Of a DNA stretch of 27,631 nucleotides, positions 8,120 through 14,016 are shown piece after piece (the first letter of the stretch is position 1; every line of letters begins with the position of its first letter). A program made the position numbers and the translations under genes. This DNA is from DATAAM01 sp036260075. GTDB taxonomy: Bacteria; Actinomycetota; Acidimicrobiia; Acidimicrobiales; JAHWLA01. Where the stretch lies: positions 1 to 27,631 of the forward strand of contig DATAAM010000164.1 in NCBI GenBank assembly GCA_036260075.1, written 5' to 3'. The notes under the pieces are model-generated. The model worked only from the letters and a program-made list of their open reading frames with translations. It was not told where the DNA came from and made no database searches.

Positions 8120-8434
8120 TCAGGGGTTGTCCCTCAGGTCTTCCTTCCAGGTGCGGAAGCGGGTGTGACGGACGCCGCTGGGCCCGACCCCCTCGCCGTC
8201 GCCCTCGGGCGTCAGCCGGAACTCGTGGCGGCGTCCGAGGTCGTCCGGATCGAAGGCGTAGTAGACGGCGGCGTTGCCTAACGGCGGGCCCGACCGCCAC
8301 AGGAGCCACCGCCCGATGCGGCGGCGGTACACGGCGTCGGCCGGGAGGTCGTCGGGCGCCTCCGTCCAGTCGGCCGTGGTGATCGTGCGGTCGCGCACCG
8401 GCGTGGCGGGCAGGTCGGCCGTGCGCAACGTCAT
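8120..8434 (-). CDS. Hypothetical protein, 104 residues
   Basis: A 104-residue soluble protein with no membrane segment and no motif I recognise. It is rich in Arg and Asp, with a central stretch RRRIGRWLLWRSGPPLG and an Arg/Trp-rich end. The ATG overlaps the stop of the upstream nitroreductase gene as ATGA, which indicates translational coupling. Coding is supported by the conserved high third-position GC and by the overlap architecture. Function is unknown; a role linked to the nitroreductase is only suggested by position. Confidence 0.65.
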   Translation of the reverse strand: MTLRTADLPATPVRDRTITTADWTEAPDDLPADAVYRRRIGRWLLWRSGPPLGNAAVYYAFDPDDLGRRHEFRLTPEGDGEGVGPSGVRHTRFRTWKEDLRDNP

Positions 8435-8988
8435 TCCCGCACCTCGACGAGGCCGTCGAGGTCGGGCTCGCGGGGCGGCTTCTCCTTCCCCTCGGGCACC
8501 GTGCCCAGGTACACGAAGCCGACGACGGCGTCCTCCTCGCGGAGGCCGAGGGCGGCCTTCACGCGCGGGTCGTAGGCCTGCTCGCCCGTCCGCCACATCG
8601 AGCCGTAGCCGAGCGCGGTGGCGGCGAGGAGGAGGTTCTGCACGGCGGCGGCGGCCCCGGCGTACTGCTCCTCCCACGGGATGGCGTCGCTCTCCCTGCG
8701 GACGGCGGCCACCACCACGACCAGCGGTGCCCGGCTCAGCTTGGTGCGCTCCTTCTCGACCGCCCCGGGAACGGGGTCGGCGCAGCGGGCCAGGTAGGCG
8801 GGGACGAAGACCTCCTCGCCGAAGCGGTCCTTGGCCGCCCCCCGCAGCACGACGAACCTCCACGGCCGCAGCTCGCCGTGGTCGGGCGCGGCCGCGGCGG
8901 CCGACAGCATGAGGCGCAGCTCCTCGTCGGACGGCGCGGGCTCGACGAGGCGGCTGATCGAGCGCCGCTCGAAGATGGCCTCGATCAT
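8431..8988 (-). CDS. Nitroreductase family FMN oxidoreductase, YdjA-like
   Basis: A 185-residue flavoprotein of the nitroreductase fold, matching the short YdjA-type subgroup in length. The N-terminal ERRSISRL motif binds FMN phosphate, AAAAAPDHGELRPWRF is the typical second motif, and LGYGSMWRTG near residues 126-135 contacts the flavin. Such enzymes reduce nitro or quinone compounds with NAD(P)H; the natural substrate is unknown. The start ATG has no clear ribosome binding site. It is coupled to the downstream hypothetical gene by a 4-nt overlap. Confidence 0.85.
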   Translation of the reverse strand: MIEAIFERRSISRLVEPAPSDEELRLMLSAAAAAPDHGELRPWRFVVLRGAAKDRFGEEVFVPAYLARCADPVPGAVEKERTKLSRAPLVVVVAAVRRESDAIPWEEQYAGAAAAVQNLLLAATALGYGSMWRTGEQAYDPRVKAALGLREEDAVVGFVYLGTVPEGKEKPPREPDLDGLVEVRE

Positions 8989-9018
8989 CGGGGCAGCACC
9001 GGCCGACGGTCGGTTCCG

Positions 9019-9039
9019 CGGTGGGGAGGGACCCCGCCG
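9019..9039 (-). terminator. Possible weak hairpin between hydrolase and nitroreductase genes
   Basis: Within the 100-nt gap between two minus-strand genes, 9019-9026 and 9032-9039 can form an 8-bp stem (one G-T pair) with a 5-nt loop. There is no T-tract. In this GC content such stems occur by chance, so support is weak. I see nothing else in the gap. Confidence 0.2.
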
Positions 9040-9088
9040 TGCGGGAGCGCGGCTGGGAAGGGACCTCCGGCTGACAGGACCCCGAGCG

Positions 9089-9688
9089 CTACCAACGTCG
9101 GTCGATCCACTCCTGGAGGTGCGGGCGCTCGGTGCCGATCGTGGTGTCGGCTCCGTGCCCGGGCAGCACGAGGGTGTCGGGCGGGAGCGTGAACAGCTTC
9201 GAGTCGATGGAGCGGATGATCGTGTCGAAGTCGCCGCCCGGGAATGTGGTGTTGCCGGGACCGCCCGGGAAGAGGGTGTCGCCGCTGAAGAGCACGGGCG
9301 AGCCCTCCACGAGGAAGCACATCGACCCCGGCGTGTGCCCCGGCGTGTGGATCGTCCGCAGGCGCAGGCGGCCGACCTCGATCACGCTCTCGTCCTCCAG
9401 GACGAAGTCGTAGGACGGCAGCATGGCGGCGTCCTCGGCCGTGACGCCGACCTCGTAGCCCGCCTCGCGCACAGCGGGCACGGCCTGGATGTGGTCCCAG
9501 TGGCCGTGCGTCTCCAGCACTCGGCGCACGTCGAGCCGGCGGCACAGGTCGAGCAGCTTGTCGTGCTCGTTGGCCGCGTCGAGCAGCACCGCCTCGCCCG
9601 TCTCCTTGCAGCGGAGGACGAACACGTTGTTGTCGACCGGCCCCACGACCAGCCGGTGGACCTCGATCCGCTCGTCCTCGAAGTGCAT
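9089..9688 (-). CDS. Metallo-beta-lactamase-fold hydrolase (glyoxalase II-like)
   Basis: A 199-residue member of the metallo-beta-lactamase superfamily. The metal site is complete: HGHWDH at residues 61-66 (His61, His63, Asp65, His66), His118 in HTPGHTPG, Asp137 in FSGDTLF and His178 in LPGHG. The spacing and FPGGPGNTTFPGG loop resemble glyoxalase II-like thioester hydrolases, which cleave S-acyl glutathione or other thiol adducts. In an actinobacterium a mycothiol or other thioester substrate is possible, but this is inference. The ATG at 9688 is chosen because it gives a standard N-terminus. It is divergent from an acyl-CoA dehydrogenase gene across 63 nt. Confidence 0.85.
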   Translation of the reverse strand: MHFEDERIEVHRLVVGPVDNNVFVLRCKETGEAVLLDAANEHDKLLDLCRRLDVRRVLETHGHWDHIQAVPAVREAGYEVGVTAEDAAMLPSYDFVLEDESVIEVGRLRLRTIHTPGHTPGSMCFLVEGSPVLFSGDTLFPGGPGNTTFPGGDFDTIIRSIDSKLFTLPPDTLVLPGHGADTTIGTERPHLQEWIDRRW

Positions 9689-9703
9689 CTTGACCGCCCG
9701 GTC

Positions 9704-9742
9704 TAGTAAAACGGGAAGCACCGCCGCACAGCAGCCAGGAGG
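9704..9742 (+). promoter_or_regulatory. Weak -10-like box and strong ribosome binding site for acyl-CoA dehydrogenase
   Basis: The only AT-rich stretch in the 63-nt divergent region is at 9702-9712. TAAAAC (9707-9712) or TAGTAA (9704-9709) could be the -10 box. AGGAGG at 9737-9742 is a full Shine-Dalgarno site 9 nt before the GTG at 9752. Neither -10 candidate is convincing on its own. Confidence 0.3.
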
Positions 9743-9751
9743 AAGGTAGCC

Positions 9752-10867
9752 GTGAACTTCGCCTTCAGCGAGGAGCAGGAAGAGCTCCGCCGCTCTGTCC
9801 GTCGCTTCCTCGAGGACAAGTCGCCCACAACCGAGGTGCGGCGCCTCATGGAGACCACCGAGGGCTACGACCCCGCCGTCTGGGACCAGATGGCCAACCA
9901 GCTCGGCCTCCAGGGCCTCCACGTCCCCGAGGAGTACGGCGGGTCGGGCTACACCTACGTGGAGCTCATCGTGGTGCTGGAGGAGATGGGCCGAGCGCTG
10001 CTGTGCGCCCCCTACTTCTCAACCGTGGCGCTGGCCGCCAACGCCCTGCTGGCCTCCGGCGACGACGCCGCCAAGAAGGAGTTCCTCCCCGGCATCGCCT
10101 CGGGCGAGACGATCGCCACCGTGGCGCTCACGGAGGACAACGGCCGCTGGGACGAGTCGGCGGTGGAGTTGCGGGCCACCAAGGCGGGCGACGGCTGGAC
10201 CCTGGAGGGCACAAAGTCGTTCGTGATCGACGGCCACACCGCCTCGCTGCTGCTGGTGGCGGGCCGCACCGACGCGGGCGTGTCGCTCTTCGCGGTGGAG
10301 GGCGCGGCCGCGGGCCTGACCCGCACGCCGCTGTCGACCATGGACCAGACCCGCAAGCAGGCCCGGCTGGAGCTTTCGGGCGTGCCCGCCCGGCTGGTGG
10401 GCGGCGAGGGCGAGGGCTGGGCCACGCTGTCGAAGACGCTCGACCTGGCCGCGGTGGCGCTGGCCGCCGAGCAGGTGGGCGGGGCGCAGAAGTGCCTGGA
10501 GATGGCGGTGCAGTACGCCAAGGACCGGGTGCAGTTCGGCCGGCCCATCGGCTCGTTCCAGGCCATCAAGCACAAGTGCGCCGACATGCTGCTGGAGGTG
10601 GAGTCCGCCAAGTCGGCGGCCTACTACGCGGGCTGGGCGGCGGCCGAGGACAACGACGAGCTGCCGGTGGTGGCGTCGCTGGCCAAGTCGTACTGCTCCG
10701 AGGCGTACTTCCACGCCGCCGCCGAGAACATCCAGATCCACGGCGGCATCGGCTTCACGTGGGAGCACGACGCCCACCTGTACTTCAAGCGGGCCAAGTC
10801 GTCCGAGCTGCTGTTCGGCGACCCCTCGTACCACCGCGAGCTGCTCGCCCAGCGCATCGGGCTGTAG
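9752..10867 (+). CDS. Acyl-CoA dehydrogenase
   Basis: A 371-residue FAD-dependent acyl-CoA dehydrogenase of normal length. The N-terminal helical domain begins FAFSEEQEELRRSVRRFLE. The middle beta domain includes VALTEDNGRWDE and the C-terminal helical domain includes KDRVQFGRPIGSFQAIKH. The GGIGFTWEHD motif places Glu338 as the probable catalytic base. It would oxidise an acyl-CoA to the 2-enoyl-CoA and pass electrons to ETF. The chain length or steroid specificity cannot be told. The GTG start is fixed by AGGAGG at 9737-9742. It appears to be a single-gene unit, with its stop codon directly abutting the convergent rpiB stop codon. Confidence 0.9.
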   Translation: MNFAFSEEQEELRRSVRRFLEDKSPTTEVRRLMETTEGYDPAVWDQMANQLGLQGLHVPEEYGGSGYTYVELIVVLEEMGRALLCAPYFSTVALAANALLASGDDAAKKEFLPGIASGETIATVALTEDNGRWDESAVELRATKAGDGWTLEGTKSFVIDGHTASLLLVAGRTDAGVSLFAVEGAAAGLTRTPLSTMDQTRKQARLELSGVPARLVGGEGEGWATLSKTLDLAAVALAAEQVGGAQKCLEMAVQYAKDRVQFGRPIGSFQAIKHKCADMLLEVESAKSAAYYAGWAAAEDNDELPVVASLAKSYCSEAYFHAAAENIQIHGGIGFTWEHDAHLYFKRAKSSELLFGDPSYHRELLAQRIGL

Positions 10868-11323
10868 TCAGCCGCCGTCGCACTCCTCCCGCTCGATGGC
10901 GTGCAACTGTGCGAGGCGCGCTACGTGGCGGCTGCCCGCGAACGGGGTGGCCAGGAACGTGTCGACGATCGACAGGGCCCGGGTGTCGCCCAGGAGCCGG
11001 GCGCCGAGCGACAGCACGTTGGCGTCGTTGTGCTCCCGGGCCAGGCGGGCGGTGAGCTCGTCGTAGCAGAGGGCGGCGCGGGCGCCGTGCACCTTGTTGG
11101 CGGCCATCTGCTCCCCTTGGCCGCTGCCGCCGAGCACGACGGCGGCGTCGGCCTCGCCTCGCACCACGGCCCGGGCTGCCGCCGCGCAGAACGACGGGTA
11201 GTCGACCGGTTCCTCGCTGTCGGTGCCCAGGTCGTCGACCTCGTGGCCCAGCCCGCGCAGGTGCTCGGCCACCACGCCCTTGAGGCGGTAGCCCGCGTGG
11301 TCGGCGGCGATGGCGATGCGCAC
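10868..11323 (-). CDS. rpiB: Ribose-5-phosphate isomerase B
   Basis: A 151-residue RpiB/LacAB-fold isomerase that interconverts ribose 5-phosphate and ribulose 5-phosphate in the pentose phosphate pathway. The N-terminal IAADHAGYRLK motif gives Asp8/His9. The GGSGQGEQMAANK motif has Ser67 where the E. coli enzyme has its catalytic Cys, with Glu71 as the probable base; this is the mycobacterial form of the active site. NDANVLSLGAR is also typical. The start is a GTG with TACCCT (11337-11332) 8 nt upstream and no ribosome binding site, consistent with leaderless transcription. The promoter overlaps that of the divergent gene at 11352. Confidence 0.93.
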   Translation of the reverse strand: MRIAIAADHAGYRLKGVVAEHLRGLGHEVDDLGTDSEEPVDYPSFCAAAARAVVRGEADAAVVLGGSGQGEQMAANKVHGARAALCYDELTARLAREHNDANVLSLGARLLGDTRALSIVDTFLATPFAGSRHVARLAQLHAIEREECDGG

Positions 11324-11331
11324 GGGCGGCG

Positions 11332-11341
11332 AGGGTAGCCT
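11332..11341. promoter_or_regulatory. Symmetric bidirectional -10 element (AGGGTAGCCT)
   Basis: TAGCCT (11336-11341, plus) ends 10 nt before the GTG at 11352. TACCCT (11337-11332, minus) ends 8 nt before the rpiB GTG at 11323. The boxes share the central TA, and the whole intergenic region is only 28 nt, so both genes should be leaderless or nearly so. Confidence 0.5.
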
Positions 11342-11351
11342 CGCGACCGCT

Positions 11352-11786
11352 GTGATCGTCGTCTACGTGGCGCTGGCGCTGGCCCTGGTCTTCGCGGTGG
11401 CCGCCGTGGTGGTCGGCCGCGAGGCTCGTCGGCTCGACGCCGTGCCGCCCCGGCCCACCTTCGACCTCGACGAGGCCGTGGAGTTCGTGGCCAACCACCT
11501 GCCGTTCGAGGTGTCGGCCGTCCTCAGCCACGACGACGTGCGCCGCATCATCGACTGGAACCTGGAGTTCTTCCGCATGAAGGGCGTGTCGGGCAACGGC
11601 CACCACGTGCCGACCGAAGGCCCGGTGGTGGTGGGCGGCGCCGAGACGGTGGAGTACGTCCTGCGGCGGGCCGAGGCGCTGGGCGAGCCGTACACCGCTC
11701 CCCAGGTGCACGCCGTGCTCGATGCCCAGATGACCTATCTGGAGGCGATCGGCGCCATCGGGCCGGAGGCGGAATCCTCGGAATAG
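11352..11786 (+). CDS. Small membrane-anchored hypothetical protein
   Basis: A 144-residue protein with one N-terminal hydrophobic helix (about 1-25), then a soluble domain. That domain contains FDLDEAVEFVANHLPFEVSA, DDVRRIIDWNLEFF and a C-terminal helical region. I recognise no named family. The soluble part looks like a compact helical domain, probably cytoplasmic if the short N-terminus faces out. The GTG at 11352 is preferred because TAGCCT ends 10 nt upstream. An earlier in-frame start near 11310 would run back through the rpiB promoter and start. It is divergent from rpiB. Confidence 0.65.
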   Translation: MIVVYVALALALVFAVAAVVVGREARRLDAVPPRPTFDLDEAVEFVANHLPFEVSAVLSHDDVRRIIDWNLEFFRMKGVSGNGHHVPTEGPVVVGGAETVEYVLRRAEALGEPYTAPQVHAVLDAQMTYLEAIGAIGPEAESSE

Positions 11787-11816
11787 TGCGCGACAACCGG
11801 GGGACGCTGTGCTTTC

Positions 11817-11990
11817 ATGGAACCACCAGAGAAAGGAGGTGGTCCAACTGAGTAGTCACTGTTGCGGGACCCTGGAGGTGGCTGGCCGCTAGGGCGGCAA
11901 GCTGGACCACCCTGGTGAATCCCAGCCAGGCACCCCTCCCCACCGCCAGTCGGGATCTCGTCCCGCCCGACGGCGTACGGCGGTAGGAGG
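11817..11990 (+). ncRNA. Candidate structured leader RNA with alternative pairing of a ribosome binding site
   Basis: This gene-free stretch holds far more self-complementarity than its neighbours. A strong AGGAGG (11834-11839) lies next to GGTGGTCCA (11838-11846). That segment can pair with an upstream arm (11820-11827, 8 bp with one mismatch) or with a perfect 9-nt complement, TGGACCACC at 11903-11911; the two pairings exclude each other. GGCTGG (11880-11885) can pair with CCAGCC (11922-11927). A nested hairpin is formed by 11935-11939, 11942-11947 and 11949-11954 with 11966-11971, 11979-11984 and 11986-11990. Two very short reading frames overlap the ribosome binding site. I do not recognise a known riboswitch class. 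It could be a translational attenuator or a stand-alone RNA. Confidence 0.35.
11848..11892 (+). CDS. Possible 14-codon leader peptide with Cys-Cys (CTG start)
   Basis: AGGAGG at 11834-11839 is followed after 8 nt by CTG at 11848, opening a 14-codon frame ending with TAG at 11890-11892. The peptide would be (M/L)SSHCCGTLEVAGR. No ATG, GTG or TTG is suitably placed. A second frame, ATG at 11817 to TAG at 11853-11855 (MEPPEKGGGPTE), overlaps it and runs through the ribosome binding site. Tandem His and Cys codons in a short, strongly initiated frame next to foldable RNA resemble leader peptides that sense translation. The non-standard start and small size make this only a candidate. Confidence 0.25.
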   Translation: MSSHCCGTLEVAGR

Positions 11991-12010
11991 CCTTTCAGCA
12001 CATTTCGAGG

Positions 12011-12103
12011 ACAGTGGGGCGCTTCGGCGCCCCACTGTCGCGTAGCGAGTCCGGGCCCGGTGGGGCGCTTCGGCGCCCCACTGTCGCGTAGCGTGTCCGG
12101 GCC
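12011..12103 (+). repeat. Tandem 46-bp repeat of palindrome plus -10 box
   Basis: Two copies of a 44-nt unit (12014-12057 and 12060-12103, period 46) differ at one position. Each begins with a perfect stem closed by a TTCG tetraloop (12011-12038, 12-bp stem; 12060-12081, 9-bp stem) and continues with a TAGCG(A/T) box and GTCCGGGCC. In copy 2 the box is TAGCGT, followed after 9 nt by the ATG of the next gene. In copy 1 it is TAGCGA and no start codon follows. The stems may be RNA terminators of the upstream leader or DNA operators covering the -35 region. Confidence 0.8.
12089..12094 (+). promoter_or_regulatory. -10 box TAGCGT for the Cys-cluster protein gene
   Basis: TAGCGT ends 9 nt before the ATG at 12104, matching the box-to-start spacing seen at several other genes in the window. 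There is no ribosome binding site. The palindrome 12060-12081 occupies the place of the -35 region. Confidence 0.45.
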
Positions 12104-12325
12104 ATGAGCCGTCCCACTCGCTTCGAGCACTTCCGGTGGCTGGGCGACAAGCGCACCCTCGTCGTCCACGACCTCGACAACGTCACGGCCGACTGCCGCC
12201 TCGACGACCTCCTGGCCTCCGAGGCGTTCGCCACCTTCGGGCCCGACATCCTCCCGGAGGCCAAGAACCGCTGCTACCGGCCGTGCCGACACTGCGTGCC
12301 GTCGGGCCGCGAGTCGGCCGCGTGA
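12104..12325 (+). CDS. Small hypothetical protein with C-terminal cysteine cluster
   Basis: A 73-residue protein with an N-terminal segment RFEHFRWLGDKRTLVVHDLD and a C-terminal CYRPCRHC cluster (three cysteines and a histidine). With Cys31 (in TADCRLDD) this could bind zinc or another metal. I do not recognise a named family. The ATG is preceded by a TAGCGT box 9 nt away and by no ribosome binding site, which suggests leaderless expression. Its stop overlaps the start of the amidohydrolase gene as GTGA, so the two are probably cotranslated. Confidence 0.7.
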   Translation: MSRPTRFEHFRWLGDKRTLVVHDLDNVTADCRLDDLLASEAFATFGPDILPEAKNRCYRPCRHCVPSGRESAA

Positions 12326-13164
12326 GGGCGATCGACTTCCACGTCCACCTGGCCACGACGGAGTGGATGGACGGCTCGCTCGGCCCGCTGCGGGAGGCGA
12401 CCGAGAAGCACTTCCGCACCACAGTGCCCGTGCGCACGGTCGACGAGATGGCCGAGGAGTTCCGGGCCGACGACGTGGTGGCCGTGCTCCTGGCCTGGGA
12501 CGCCGAGACCGGCAGCGGCCGGCCCCCGACCACCAACGAGTTCGTGGCCGAGTGCGTGCGGCGACACCCCGACACGTTCCTCGGGTTCGCCTCCGTCGAC
12601 CCCTGGAAGGGCCAAGCCGCCGTCGACGCCCTGCGGCACGCCGTGGAGGATCTCGGGCTCCGAGGACTCAAGCTCCACCCCGGCTGCCAGCTGTTCGCGC
12701 CCAACGACGAGCGCGTCTACCCGCTGTACGAGGCGGCCTCCGAGCTCGGCATCCCCGTGCTGTTCCACACCGGCACGACCGGCCTGGGCGCGGGCCTCCC
12801 CGGCGGCGGTGGCATCAAGCTGGGCTACTGCCGGCCGATCCTGCTCGACGACGTGGCTGCCGACTTCCCCGACCTCCAAGTGGTGGCCGCCCACCCCTCC
12901 TACCCCTGGCAGGACGAGATGCTGGCGATCGCCGAGCACAAGACGAACGTGTGGCTCGAGCTCTCCGGCTACTCGCCTCGCCGCTGGTCGCCCGCGCTGA
13001 CGAAGGCGGTGCTCGGCCCCCTCCAGGACCGAGCCCTGTACGGGAGCGACTACCCCTTCATCTCCTTCGAGAAGTGGTTGGGGGCCTTCGCCACCCACGA
13101 GCCCGCGCCCGAGGTGCAGGAGAAGATCCTCGTCGGCAATGCCCGGCGTCTGTTGCGTGTCTGA
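12322..13164 (+). CDS. Amidohydrolase-2 family metal-dependent hydrolase/decarboxylase
   Basis: A 280-residue TIM-barrel enzyme of the amidohydrolase-2 family. Metal-binding residues are His7 and His9 (DFHVH), His149 (FHTGT), His191 (AAHPSYPW) and Asp243 (GSDYPF). The GLKLHP motif at 115-120 is typical of the ACMSD/decarboxylase-like branch. Such proteins hydrolyse or decarboxylate small aromatic or cyclic compounds; the substrate is not clear from the sequence. The GTG start overlaps the stop of the small Cys-cluster protein, so the pair is likely coupled. The gene ends 18 nt before the next start. Confidence 0.85.
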   Translation: MRAIDFHVHLATTEWMDGSLGPLREATEKHFRTTVPVRTVDEMAEEFRADDVVAVLLAWDAETGSGRPPTTNEFVAECVRRHPDTFLGFASVDPWKGQAAVDALRHAVEDLGLRGLKLHPGCQLFAPNDERVYPLYEAASELGIPVLFHTGTTGLGAGLPGGGGIKLGYCRPILLDDVAADFPDLQVVAAHPSYPWQDEMLAIAEHKTNVWLELSGYSPRRWSPALTKAVLGPLQDRALYGSDYPFISFEKWLGAFATHEPAPEVQEKILVGNARRLLRV

Positions 13165-13166
13165 CG

Positions 13167-13172
13167 TACCCT
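13167..13172 (+). promoter_or_regulatory. -10 box TACCCT for the alpha/beta hydrolase gene
   Basis: TACCCT ends 10 nt before the GTG at 13183, in an 18-nt gap after the amidohydrolase stop. No ribosome binding site is present, so the hydrolase may have its own leaderless transcript as well as read-through from upstream. Confidence 0.4.
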
Positions 13173-13182
13173 CGACAGCGAC

Positions 13183-13941
13183 GTGGAGACAGAGCTCGAC
13201 TCCGGGGGACTGACGCTTCGGGCCCATCTGGCGCTGCCGCCGCAAACGGCGGGCGGGCCCGGGATCATCCGCCATGGGCTCGTGCTGTGCCATGGCTTCC
13301 CGCCCGGGCCCAAGGGGGCGACCACAGCCGGGCAGAGCTACCCTCAGCTGGCCGACCGGCTGGCCGCCGACGCCGGGTGGGCCGTGCTCACCTTCAACTT
13401 CCGGGGCGCGGGCGAGTCGCAGGGCGACTTCTCGCTGGGCGGGTGGCTGGCCGACGTGCGGGCCGCCATCGAGCTGCTGTCGGAGCAGCCTGCCGTCGAC
13501 GGCGTGTGGCTGGCGGGCTTCAGCACCGGCGGCTCGCTGGCTCTGTGCGCGGCGGGCGAGGACGAGCGGGTCAAAGGGGTGGCCGCGTTCGCGGCGACCG
13601 CCGACTTCGGCGACTGGGCCGCCGACCCCCGGCGGTTCCTCGACCACGCCCGGGAGGTCGGGGTGGTGCGGTCGAAGGGCTTCCCGCCCGACTTCGACGC
13701 CTGGGCGCGCGAGCTGCGGGAGATCCGGCCGTTGAGCCTCATCGGCAAGATCCCGCCTCGGCCGGTGCTGATCGTGCACGGCACCGACGACGAGGTCGTG
13801 CCGCTGGTGGACGCCCGAGCGCTGGCCGACGCCGCCGGTGAGGTGGAGCTGCGGGTGCTCTCCGGGGCCGGGCACCGCCTCCGGCACGACCCCCGGGCCA
13901 TCGCCGTGCTGATGGGCTGGCTCGACCGCCAACACCTCTGA
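13183..13941 (+). CDS. Alpha/beta hydrolase
   Basis: A 252-residue serine hydrolase with the complete catalytic triad of the fold: nucleophile Ser114 in AGFSTGG, an acid in HGTDDEVVP (Asp202 or Asp203) and His231 in GAGHRLRHD. The oxyanion-hole region LCHGFPPGPKG (35-45) and FRGAGESQGDF (73-83) match cytosolic dienelactone-hydrolase or acylpeptidase-like esterases. No signal peptide is seen. The substrate is unknown. The GTG start is chosen from the TACCCT box 10 nt upstream. It is convergent with thiE across a long palindrome. Confidence 0.85.
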   Translation: METELDSGGLTLRAHLALPPQTAGGPGIIRHGLVLCHGFPPGPKGATTAGQSYPQLADRLAADAGWAVLTFNFRGAGESQGDFSLGGWLADVRAAIELLSEQPAVDGVWLAGFSTGGSLALCAAGEDERVKGVAAFAATADFGDWAADPRRFLDHAREVGVVRSKGFPPDFDAWARELREIRPLSLIGKIPPRPVLIVHGTDDEVVPLVDARALADAAGEVELRVLSGAGHRLRHDPRAIAVLMGWLDRQHL

Positions 13942-13960
13942 CCCTCATCTCGCTCTCTCT

Positions 13961-14016
13961 CTCGTTCTGGTGGGGGATTCGCGCGCTATAGGCCGCGAAT
14001 CCCCCACCAGAACGAG
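13961..14016. repeat. Long palindrome, copy 3; overlaps 3' end of thiE
   Basis: Positions 13961-13983 and 13994-14016 form a perfect 23-bp inverted repeat with a 10-nt loop. The arms begin CTCGTTCTGGTGGGGGAT. The right arm and part of the loop encode the last ten residues of ThiE (DSFWWGIRGL) and its TAG stop. Related copies lie at 1-40 and 8068-8115. It sits between convergent genes and probably terminates transcription in both directions. Confidence 0.75.

Noticed and set aside
10868..11323. RpiB as inactive because the E. coli catalytic Cys is replaced by Ser
   Set aside because: Mycobacterial-type RpiB naturally has Ser at this place and uses a Glu, present here as Glu71.
11817..11990. 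Known riboswitch classes (SAM-IV, cobalamin, ydaO, TPP)
   Set aside because: None of the conserved core motifs I can recall are present, so it is reported only as a candidate structured RNA.
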